From: Heterostelium multicystogenum
Lineage: Eukaryota > Evosea > Eumycetozoa > Acytosteliales > Acytosteliaceae
Reading direction: 5' to 3'
NCBI GenBank assembly: GCA_003667245.1
Contig: RCNN01000439.1
Coordinates: 1 to 17,162 of the forward strand
DNA length: 17,162 nt
The position numbers and the translations under genes were made by a program. Positions 1-8,861 of this stretch are shown piece by piece. How positions within the stretch are numbered: position 1 is the first letter of the stretch; each line of letters opens with the position of its first letter. The notes beneath the pieces are model-generated. The model was not told where the DNA came from. It saw only the letters and a list, made by a program, of their open reading frames with translations, and did not search any database.

Positions 1-1896
1 TGATAATACATATTTTGAATATATTACAGTAGGGGATGGTTTAAATCATTAAACATCTATATTTTATTTCCCATTGATATTTGTTCGATTTGATTGATAT
101 TCCAAAGGATTCAGTATTAATTACCAATCTAAAACGAATCTCTTACTGCTAAATATTAACTCAATAAATTAATATTTTTAGTTCAATACAATTGAATGAA
201 CTAGATCGGAATGATGGAATTTGTAGAGCTTTGATGATTGGATGGTAATGAATTTGATCTTACAAATTAATTTAATAAATTTTAAATAGTATTATTGATA
301 TATACTAATAAAACAACAATGATTGTATTAAATGAATAATACTAAAATCTTAAGCAAGTAGTGAGCTCAGTAAGAACTACTACAAACTGGTATAGCACCA
401 CCAACTAAATATGAAAATCATCCAATGTAATGGATAAATGTAGTTACTCTCTTAAATTAATTATTGCAATAGAAGAAGTGTCTAAATTATATCGTATTTT
501 AGTCAGATATTTACTTATTAAATGGTAGTAATATGATTGTTTCGTTTTTGGTCAGCCAAATCTTTTAACAAACAATAAATAAATAAATAATAATTACAAT
601 AATAATAAATAGATATATATTTATATAAATAATGGGATGTTAATTTATTGGAATCAAATTGTTAAGTTGGAATGGATATGAGTCAATATTGATTACAATC
701 ACCTGAATATTCAAAATAAAAATGATTCTTTCTTTTCTTGTTTGGTTGTATGAATAGTGTGTTAAGTTTATTCCTTTATCTGATTGATTGAATGCTACAT
801 TGACAACTTTAGCACTGAACACCAAAAAAAACACAACACAACTCAAAGAAAAGAAAGGATGGTCTATTTTAAAATTAGTTAAATCTAAAGATGTATAGAA
901 CTGCAATATAATGTTGGTGGAATTTAACTAAAAGGATTGGATATCTTGACTGTTGTTGTTTGCTGTTATTGTTATTGTTGATGTTGTTGCAATTGTTGAT
1001 GCTATTTCTATGTTTGTTTACTTACTGTTTGCCAAAAATAAAACAAATAAGATATATGGTAACATAAGAAAGGAGTTGTACCTTATTAGTTTTTGTTAAT
1101 ATTATGATTGAGTGCTTTGGTTGGAGTTCAATCAATCAATAAATCAATCGATCAATCATTTATTAATAACAATAATTTATAAATTAATATTATAACCCAA
1201 ACCAAAATATGATTAATTAAGTATAGAATATTATTATTAGTAGTAGTAGTATTGTTTATTGTTTTGGTTTCTATATTTGCATTTTCCAAGAGGGTGAGTG
1301 TGATGTGGTTAGTTAAGTTTAATAGAAACACTTGCTAGATGTGTGAAAAGTTATGAGGAGGTGTGTTCATCACATTGAAACGAGATTTGATCAATCAAAG
1401 GTTAAGGTGTTGCATGTGTGGCTATGCTTTCTCACATCATTTAGATTACCCAACAATAAAACTAACTTTATCGATTGTTATTCTATCATAGGTTTAAAAT
1501 AAATAAACATTGTGTTAGATAAGATGTTGATGAACAACATTTAACCAAAGCTAAATTATCATAATAAGTATATAAACCTCCAACCGTTTCTGCTGTCTAC
1601 CTTTAGCTTTTACCGTACCTTTATCTTTGCCATTACCATTACCTTGTTTTACTTCTATTTAATAAACTTACTGAGATTTATTACTGTACAACAACACCTT
1701 AAATCATGAGTAATATGTATATGTATATGTTGTTTGAATGAATAAACTTGAGTACATAATGTAATGAATGGAACTAGTAGACTTGATTTAAAGAGCGAGT
1801 AACTGTTTGGTGTCTTTTTGAATTGGGCGTATGGAATTTGGAGCATTTTCCGCAGCGGTAATAAATTGAGCTTACATTGAATGTTTTATTTTAGAT
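1..1896. other. AT-rich intergenic stretch, no confident gene
   Basis: Very AT-rich DNA downstream of the TMEM33-like gene. It holds a TTG/TTA trinucleotide tract near 950-1000, ATCA tetranucleotide runs near 1128-1160 and many short A/T tracts. Open frames here are short and lack recognisable motifs. A GC-richer patch at about 1795-1860 is open in several frames on both strands and could be the end of an unrecognised gene. An AATAAA-like signal for the TMEM33-like gene lies on the minus strand at 1890-1885. I cannot support a gene here. Confidence 0.6.
950..1000. repeat. TTG/CAA trinucleotide-rich tract
   Basis: Imperfect TTG/TTA repeats on the plus strand, read as CAA/CAT/AAT on the minus strand. 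On the minus strand one frame through the tract reads as an Asn/Gln run followed by about 25 mixed residues, which is the kind of sequence found in dictyostelid coding regions. There is no start codon context or domain to anchor a gene. It may equally be a simple repeat in an untranslated region. Confidence 0.5.
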
Positions 1897-3065
1897 TTAC
1901 TCTTGGGATACGAATGCCTTGACTTTGATGATTGCATTTCTTAACATGGGTGGAAGCCATGCTGTGGTATTGACGAAATGGTCAACCTTTCTACCGACTT
2001 CGGAGAACATGATGCGACTCATTTGGTTGGTTGAATATCTGAGTTTGAGGAACTTGTAGTATGCAAACACACAAATTGGTGATGCTCCTCTAAAGATACT
2101 GAAGATAAGGAATATCATGATCCACATCTCCATTTGAACTGCAAATCCCAATTGCCACTTGTCGCTTTGACTGTAGCAAGTCAACATATTTAGTAATGAG
2201 AGCATTGTGTCTAACCTTTGGTGCAACAAGACCAAGTAAATGGAAGAGAGAATATGTAAAGTTTGGCATTAATAACACTAATTAATGAGTTGATATCGAC
2301 CTGAAGTTAGTAGCTTCTTTCGTGAGTCAAGATGGACTTGACTAGTTTAGTTTGGTTAGTTACCTAATGATGGTGGACCAAGGAAATACATGATTTAAAC
2401 CGAGCATCAAGAAGTGTGCATTGTCATTTCTGAGAGCTGTGTCAATCAAACGCTCTCTGTTGAATGTGCCCTCATAAGTTTGGAAGAGTGGAATCGAATA
2501 TGAAATAATGGAAGCAAGGAATGCTCTGTAGAAGTAAGTTGGACTATTGGTAAATAAGAACAATAAGGTGAAGAGGAAAATAGCAACTTGTGCTACTGCC
2601 CATGAAACATATAAGAAATAAGAAAAACTGAGGTGATGCTCTGCTTGCTTGTTGTTGTTGCTGTTGAGGTGGTGGTGAAGCTGATCTACCAGTGGTTGAT
2701 GAAGTCGAAGATGCCCTTTGACTAGTAGTAGAGCTTGAATTAGATGAGTTTGTCGAGGACGAGGAGGAGGTTGTGCTTCTTGATGAGGTAGTATTTGGTT
2801 TGTAATCTCTTACAACATAATCTGGATCCTAAGAAAAGTAAATCGATTATAATATTAGAACAATAAGTTAGCATTCATTTAGTTGCAGTAGCAACAGCAG
2901 CAGCAGCAAATCAATCATTTACAATTTGATCTTTATAATATCTTTGTTTAAAACTTGAATAATATTTGTTCACGATTGGACTCATTTGGGAAGTAAAGAT
3001 TGTTTAAATATCGTTTCCATTCACCTATCATTCTCCCAATCATGAGTATCAAATGACTTGGCCAT
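1897..3065 (-). CDS. TMEM33/Pom33-family ER and nuclear-envelope membrane protein (frameshifted)
   Basis: Members of the TMEM33 (Pom33/Per33/Krh1) family are multi-pass proteins of the ER and nuclear envelope that help shape ER tubules and nuclear pores. The C-terminal exon carries the family's conserved segment: YYKFLKLRYSTNQ, then FSEVGRKVDHFV and a closing LRNAIIKVKAFVSQE, matching the Y(R/K)FLxLRYSS region and tail of animal TMEM33. Exon 2 shows a hydrophobic helix ending in LFTLLFLFTNSP and the helix-rich segment with RNDNAHFLMLGLNHV. Proposed exons on the minus strand are 3065-2923, 2828-2364 and 2300-1897, with introns 2922-2829 (GTAAAT..TTAG) and 2363-2301 (GTAACT..TCAG). The N-terminus starts MAKSFDTHDW and continues into a hydrophilic extension plus a Ser/Thr/Gln-rich linker absent from the short animal proteins. 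Several one-base shifts interrupt the frame, for example at the AAAA of 2950-2953, and the exon 2-3 joint also needs one. Family call is solid; exon borders are less so. Confidence 0.78.
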
Positions 3066-3388
3066 TGTATAATATAATATTAATATTGGATTGACTGATC
3101 TTAGGCTGGTAATAATAAATACTAACTTAAGTTTTGTTAAAATATTTATATATATAAATAATGATATATTAATTTTAAACTAAAAAATAAATAAATGAAT
3201 TAAAAATGGTGAGTTGAGGTGATTGATTGGTGATTCATCATCAATTCATTATTCTGAAAAAGGAAGGAATGCATGTGTGCATCACCTGAACATACACACC
3301 ATCACCACCTGTCAGTCGGTTTTTTTAATTCATTTTTTTGTTTGCTTTTATTTGGGTCAAATCAAATTCAAGATTCAGAGTGGAGTGT
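3066..3388. other. Intergenic spacer between COX11 and the TMEM33-like gene
   Basis: About 320 nt of AT-rich DNA holding the COX11 3' end and the presumed promoter of the TMEM33-like gene, both on the minus strand. It contains A/T homopolymers and TATATA-like stretches near 3140-3170. A plus-strand open frame at 3223-3426 has no motif and overlaps the COX11 end, so I treat it as chance. Confidence 0.55.
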
Positions 3389-4404
3389 TTAGATCTCCTC
3401 GAGTTCTCCCTGGTCATTGGATTTGAAGAATGTGTAGCTGAGTGTGATGTCTGTGATGCCCTTGAGACTCTTGTCGTCCAGAATCTCTGGCTCAATCACA
3501 AATAGCACTGGCATATCGATGGTTTCGTTCGATTTAATACGTTGTTCATCAAAACAGAAGCATTGGATTCTTGGTAAAATAGGGTCCTGCCTTCATTGGT
3601 GTTATATTATATGTAGCAACTCCGATAATCGGTGCATCTGTATTGTTTGTAGCCTAATGGATAGTTCAATTGAGGGTTAGAATTGATATGTATGTTTTTG
3701 GTCGCGTCTGACCTATCAAAGATCACTTGTTGCAACATACTCTGTAGAATGCCAAAACTGGCTCACCTGGCAACACTTCAATTGATTGTTGGGTTGGCTT
3801 GAATGTCCATGGAATCTTGTTACCGACGGACGATGTAAAGGTCACCTTGATTGGGTAGACTTCACGGTTAAGGTTACGCTTGGCCGTATCGAATTGGAGA
3901 TCCTCCGACTCACGCACGGTTCCACCATAACCAGTAACTCTACAAAAATACACGATACAATGGCACAGCAGCATAGGATGCACCCCAGCACAGCAATGAT
4001 GGAGGCAAGCACCCACATACCAACATTCTTATTCTTCTCTTTCAACTCCTCACTATATTCTCTTCTGCCTCTTTGTTGTGATTTTTCTGATCTTGCTGTT
4101 GTTGTTGTTGTTGTTGCTGTGGTTGTTCATTTTTTAGTGTATTATTACTATTGTTCTGTTGTTGCTGTTGCTGATTCTCGGTAGAGTAATACTTTCTATT
4201 CAACTGAAAACTCTTACTATAATCTATATTTCTAAATAGGTTGTTATTGTAGCTATATATTGAATTAAACGATGGTTTTGATGCTGTTGAGAATGGTTGT
4301 TGACTATATCTTAAAGTTGAGGATGGATTTGAACATCTTGATGCAGCAGATGTCACAGCTGTAAGTGTCGGTTTGTTTAGTATTCTCTTTATATTGAACA
4401 TCAT
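3389..4404 (-). CDS. cox11: COX11, mitochondrial cytochrome c oxidase copper chaperone (frameshifted)
   Basis: COX11 is an inner-membrane protein that delivers copper to the CuB site of COX1 during complex IV assembly. Starting at 4404, the first ~75 residues are rich in Arg, Ser and Asn with hardly any acidic residues, ending RKYYSTE, a typical mitochondrial presequence. Two Gln runs follow. Then come a single transmembrane helix (NVGMWVLASIIAVLG), the family motif SYAAVPLYRVFC, RVTGYGGT, a beta-rich domain with PWTFKPTQQSIEVLPGEP and LAFYRA, and after the intron IIGVATYNITPMKAG and the copper-binding IQCFCF. It ends LSYTFF plus a short tail. Intron: 3740-3654 (GTATGT..TTAG, 87 nt), phase 0. 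Frame breaks lie near 4060, at CCCC 3983-3986, AAAAA 3944-3948 and near 3565-3570. One missing and three extra bases give 309 codons including stop, so the gene is probably intact in the organism. Confidence 0.93.
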
Positions 4405-4774
4405 ATTTATTGATTATATATATATATATATGTATAATAGATAGATTTATATAGTACAACTGATAGATGATGATTGATCAATATGTTGTTTTGGAGCAGC
4501 AGATCAATTTCATGAAAAAATGCCCAAATCAAATCATATGACACACGATTAGTTTGGGTGTCACTTATGAAATCTATGATTGAAGAATTCATTTTTTCAG
4601 AAAAAAGACTCTAGTCTAAGCCCTTCTGAAGATATTTGACAGGTTGATTAGTTGTAGTTGTTTTGATATTGATATTAATATTAATATTAATAAGGATAAT
4701 ATTATGTATTATTCATATTATTATTAATATTAGTAGTATTAAAAGTTTATTAAAGATTAAAATAATGGATCTTT
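4405..4774. other. Spacer between the MFS transporter and COX11
   Basis: AT-rich 370-nt spacer holding the 3' end of the transporter gene and the presumed COX11 promoter. It includes a TA dinucleotide run at about 4415-4432 and an ATATTA repeat at about 4670-4700. A 61-codon minus-strand open frame at 4407-4592 ends in a low-complexity Tyr/Ile tail encoded by the TA run and has no recognisable domain. I see no RNA gene. Confidence 0.55.
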
Positions 4775-6371
4775 TTAGACTGCAATTTGTTGTGTTGGTT
4801 TCATGTGATTTTCGAGTGGGATAATTGGGTCACCCATTTTGTCGACCTGAATAGGATCACCCATCTTGTCAACTGGAACGTCTGATTGAATGGTTTCGGT
4901 GTCGATTTCTTCCATTTGTTGACCACCCTTGAGGTTTGGCAAGAAGAGGTAGAGACAAACTGTACAGAAAATACCTACACCACCAAAAGATCCAAAACAT
5001 TGTGCTTTGTCCAAGATACTTGACAACAGTCAAGAAAACGAATGAAAGAATCAAATTGAAGAACCATTGCATCGCGTTAATAATTGGTGCTCCAATATTC
5101 TTGATATCTTCAGGCATAATTTCGTTAATTGTGAACCAGAACTAATCGGATTTAATCAGAATATAGTTAGAATAAAGCTATCTATATGTTTGATGATCAT
5201 AGTATAGTATACTTACGAGAGTTCCAATAGATGCTTCGAAAGCAGCTACAAAGAGGAATAGGGAAAACAATAGATGTCCAACCTTTAGCTGTGCCGCTGG
5301 CTGCCAAGAATACAATAGCAATGACAATGTCACTGAGTGTCATGACAACGGAACCACTGAACAAAAGAATCTTTCTACCAACTCTTTCCACCAATGTAAT
5401 AGCAATCAAGGTAGTCAGTACATTCCAAATCTGTAGGATAACTGCAGCAATTTCTGGAGCATCCTTTCCATCAAATACCTGCATCAGCAAAAAATGGTGG
5501 TAGAGAAATACATAAAGGCATTGATACCGGTCAATTGGGCAAATGCTGCCAAAATGAATCCAAGGAACAATGGCTTCTAGCTCTCTTTGAGAGCAATAGC
5601 TTAACGGAACTAACACGTGGTGTAGCCTCTGATTGTTGCTCAAGCTTCTTTTTCTTTTTTTCAAGGAAAACTGGTGACTCTTTCATAATCAACCAACAAA
5701 CAAAAAGCATGATACCTGGAGCAGCTCCTATGGCAAACATCCATCTCCAATTATTAGCGGATCTCTTAAGAACTAAACCAATGATATTGGCAATCAAAAT
5801 ACCAACTGTAATAGAGATCTGAAGATTTAATTAATATAGAGAAAAAGGATTCCTGAAAATATAAATCTTTACCTGGAAGAAAGAACCCAAGAAACCTTTC
5901 TTTTCTTTTGGTACGATTTCGGCAACCATCAATGGACATACTGAAGAAGCACATCCAACTCCCAATCCAAGTAGGATTCTTAGAATTCCAACTGCAACAA
6001 TCGAATCAACAGCACATGATGCAATAGCTCCAGCCACTGTAGAAAGGGCTGTGAACAAAACAACTGGTTTTCTTCCAATTTTATCTGCGATAAAACCACT
6101 GGTAGATGAACCAATGACAGCACCCCCAAGATACTACATACAATTAGACCTTGGGCAACAGTACCCAAGCCATATTGATCAGTTAATGGCTTCAATGCAC
6201 CAGCAATAATACCTGAATAATTGATAATCAAAGTTTAATTTTTATATTTCAACTAGATTATTAGAATAACTTACCTGTATTATATCCAAAAATTAGTCCT
6301 CCACATGCTGACAGTGATACCAAGAACCAATGATTAAATGCCAAATCGTGTACTTTTTGTTGAAATGTCAT
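4775..6371 (-). CDS. MFS sugar-transporter-family membrane protein (frameshifted)
   Basis: A 12-helix transporter of the sugar porter family (SLC2/GLUT-like), probably moving a hexose or polyol across a membrane; the substrate cannot be told from sequence. Signatures in order: FGYNTG in helix 1; GFIADKIGRKP (the GxxxDxxGRK loop 2-3 motif); GVGCASSVCPLMVAEIVPKEKKG in the helix 4-5 region; ESPVFLEKK; QLTGINAFMYFSTTIF in helix 7; LVERVGRKIL (loop 8-9 motif); and FWFTINEIMPEDIK. Exons on the minus strand are 6371-6275, 6212-5873, 5818-5217 and 5141-4775, with introns of 62, 54 and 75 nt. Breaks occur near 6134-6141, about 5590-5600, AAAAAA 5489-5494, AAA 5473-5475, about 5285 and AAAA 4985-4988. 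Two missing and four extra bases give 468 codons including stop, normal for the family. The hydrophilic C-tail contains VDKMGDPI twice in tandem. Confidence 0.9.
4820..4873 (-). repeat. Tandem 27-nt repeat in the transporter C-tail (VDKMGDPI x2)
   Basis: Two adjacent copies encode VDKMGDPIQ and VDKMGDPII in the cytosolic C-terminal tail of the MFS transporter. The DNA copies differ at several third positions while the protein copies are identical for eight residues, so the duplication is not recent or the peptide has been conserved. Confidence 0.7.
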
Positions 6372-6403
6372 TTTTTAAACTATGTTAAAATCAGACAACT
6401 AAA

Positions 6404-6653
6404 GTAAGTACATATAGATATCAAAATTATAAAAGGAATTATATTATTGTTTAAAATATTTATTTAGATGTTAAAACAAAGAAAAAATAGGAAGAAACAT
6501 AGAGAAGTGCAGAAATTGATTAAACAATTACAAATCGAATTAGAAAATACAATTGGAATAGAGCTAAAGTAATTGAAATAATATTATTGGTTATATTATT
6601 ACAAATTAGGATATTGTATGGCAGGCAGCACGAGTATATTGTTATGGAATGAT
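6404..6653 (+). CDS. Possible small plus-strand gene or exons, basic coiled-coil-like peptide
   Basis: A strong donor GTAAGT at 6404 and an acceptor TTTAG ending at 6467 would define a 64-nt intron just upstream of an ATG at 6468. From there the frame runs 34 codons to a TAA at 6570-6572: MLKQRKNRKKHREVQKLI, then KQLQIELENTIGIELK. This is basic, then amphipathic, and coding-like. Alternatively a 41-nt intron (6569-6609) would extend it with ILYGRQHEYIVME before a stop at 6651-6653. It sits divergently, only some 30 nt from the start of the transporter, so it could also be an antisense or promoter transcript. I do not recognise any family. Composition and splice signals are the only support. 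Confidence 0.25.
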
Positions 6654-6844
6654 GAATTAATAGTAGTTATTATAGGGAATGACTAGTAATTAAACTTAGC
6701 AAGTTGATTATTTGAGTTTAAATGAAATGATAATAATAACATCAAGCTGACAACTATACCAACTATAAATTTGAACGGATAGGAAAGGAGATAAGCAATG
6801 TTGCTAACACTCGGAAATTTTGAGATTTCAAAAATAGTTTTAAC

Positions 6845-7193
6845 ATGACATTAAATATTACTATTTATTCTGCTAATAGTGATAATAGTAGAGTTGGACA
6901 AACACATACACACCACCACAGGACACTACAACAACAGCATACTACACGCACTACAACTCAAATTCTAATTCTACACCACAAGATTTACCAAAATACTCTA
7001 AAAAAAGAAAATTCAAAGCAACCATACACTCCACACTGAAATTTAAAATATCACTTTTTATACCACAACATCCTCTGCTATAGCAGTTGGCAAAGAAAAC
7101 GGTACAATCCAAAACATACAAAGACATACTGTAAAAATAAATTTAGTAATAAATGAAATAATAGAAGGTAGGTGGTTTGGTTTAGATTTGATG
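6845..7193 (+). CDS. Possible uncharacterised plus-strand gene, low complexity
   Basis: An ATG at 6845 opens a frame (MTLNITIYSANSDNSR) rich in Thr, His and Gln. Within 6890-7076 a second frame reads more like a dictyostelid protein (PPQDTTTTAYY.., NSNSNSTPQDLPKYSKKRKF), and a third frame continues with TTSSAIAVGKENGTIQ. Two one-base shifts, of the kind seen in neighbouring genes, would join these into about 115 residues ending near 7193. The minus strand of the same stretch also has a 58-codon open frame, rich in Cys and Phe. No domain is recognised on either strand. This may be a real gene or only a less AT-rich spacer. Confidence 0.22.
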
Positions 7194-8861
7194 TGAATGA
7201 AATTTGGTGGTAGTGATAAATGAATAGTAGTGGTCGTGAAAAGCTTGGAGTGTGGGTTTGGTTTGATTGGGTTAATTGGTTGATGTATTATATTTATATA
7301 TAAATATAATAGGAAACCACTATTATTAGTTTGTTTTATTATTTTGTTTGGAGGGTGAATATTTTTGGTGGTGTGAGCTTATGTTGTGAGATTTAATCGT
7401 TTAATTGGACATTAATTAAGAATAAAAGTAACCAGATTATTATTGAAGACCAAAGTTATGAAATGGAAATTTCAATGGTGATCAATAGTGTTGGAAATTT
7501 CCCAATCTCAATTTCACACTTTAGGGTGGTGGGTTGATTGGTGTAATTGATGAAACTGATCTACAAAATTAACAAATATAGTAATTTGCCGTTAAATTTG
7601 AAATTCAATTGTCATTTGATTTGTTTTGAAATTATCAAACTAATAATATTAACAACTAGTTGATATTACTTACCAAAATATTGGTAATTTTCAAGATCTA
7701 AAATTAAGATTTTATATGTATTATCAGTTGGAAAATAATAAATAAAATAAAATTCAAAAATTATTGGTAAGAAATAAATGTATAATGCTAATATTATTTA
7801 TATTATTACTATTACTAGAGATAATGTTATTTTGATTTGAAAGTATGATTTAAATAATGAGATTGGTTTTGAGAGTTGAAGATTTTGTTACTGATTGTAA
7901 ATTTCCAACCAAATTTTAATAATAAACCATGAATTCTAATGATTGATTTTTTCCAATAAGATTCAAGAATAATATTATCCTACCAAACTAAAATCCTATA
8001 CAATTGTATCATCTCTTCGGTAGATCATCCACACTACTTTAAATTAAAAATAGTGAATGAAAAAAGTAGGATTAAGCCATTACCGAAAAAACAACTAACT
8101 GAAATAGACACAAATGAGATTTGATTGTATTAGGAATATAATGTTGAACTTTGAATCCGACCGAGTGTGGTTTTACATCTATTTTATGTCGGTGGGGGGT
8201 CCTTGTTTTCATTGTAAAATCCAATGCATCTTGAATGGGGTGGAAACAAAGCCGCGAATCAAAAAACTACAAATAGGATAAATTTGGTCTAAAAACATAC
8301 AAATTTGTAAAAAACATCCTGAAAAATTGTTAATTACTTTATATAACAGAATAAATACTAGATAATTAATATTTTTATCAGTACGACCAATCAACGAACT
8401 AACTAAACCAATCCAATCCAATCCTAAATTGACTAATGAATTTTGAAATTTAATAACATATAATAAAGCTATAGCGGTTTGTAAAGGGTTGTAGGAAAAT
8501 GATGTATGATTTCAATTAATTAATTAACAATCCAATAAAATTTAAGTATCGCGTGATGTATGATTATGGATGATGGAAATTCAACTGAATGGTTACATAA
8601 GTCGTTTGTTTGTTTTCGTTCCAATACCTGTTATTTAAAGTTAGTTGGAAGTTGGTCGAGTTCATAAAATAATTATGATTGGAAGATTGAATTTGATTGG
8701 AATTTTGAACATTAAGCGTGGTAATTGATTTTCGTTTTAAATTGTAATAACCAATGAATAACGATAATGAATGGTATGCTGCTTCTTGTGGTTCGTTTGT
8801 ATGTTTGTTTTTTTTTTTTACTAGAAGTTATAATGTATGTATAATTTTACAAAAATGATGA
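7194..8861. other. Long AT-rich intergenic stretch
   Basis: About 1.7 kb with no supported gene. It holds A/T homopolymers, ATT-rich tracts and a less AT-rich patch at about 8140-8275 containing CCGAC and GTCGG arms that could pair. A 70-codon minus-strand open frame at 8209-8421 is mostly Ile, Leu and Phe from AT-rich codons, without motifs. No tRNA B-box with an A-box at the right distance was found. Confidence 0.5.

Noticed and set aside
332..361. Nine-codon ATG frame followed in other frames by a Ser/Thr-rich stretch (VVSSVRTTTNWYSTTN)
   Set aside because: Too short, needs a frame change and has no family resemblance I can support.
640..906. 88-codon minus-strand open frame
   Set aside because: AT-driven Ile/Phe/Asn-rich translation with no motif, no homologue I recognise and no neighbouring splice structure.
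2941..2960. Euplotes-type programmed +1 frameshift at TTT-TAA in the TMEM33-like gene
   Set aside because: Most other breaks in the window are not at stop codons and share no slip motif; an extra base in a run explains all of them more simply.
4407..4592. 61-codon open frame upstream of COX11
   Set aside because: Ends in a Tyr/Ile tail from a TA repeat and lies where the COX11 promoter and leader should be.
1897..6371. Interpretation of the TMEM33-like, COX11 and transporter genes as pseudogenes
   Set aside because: Motifs, splice sites and codon content stay intact across breaks, and the shifts sum to whole codons in COX11 and the transporter; neutral decay would also show substitutions and internal stops.
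8209..8421. 70-codon minus-strand open frame
   Set aside because: Hydrophobic composition explained by AT-rich codons; no motif or supporting splice sites.
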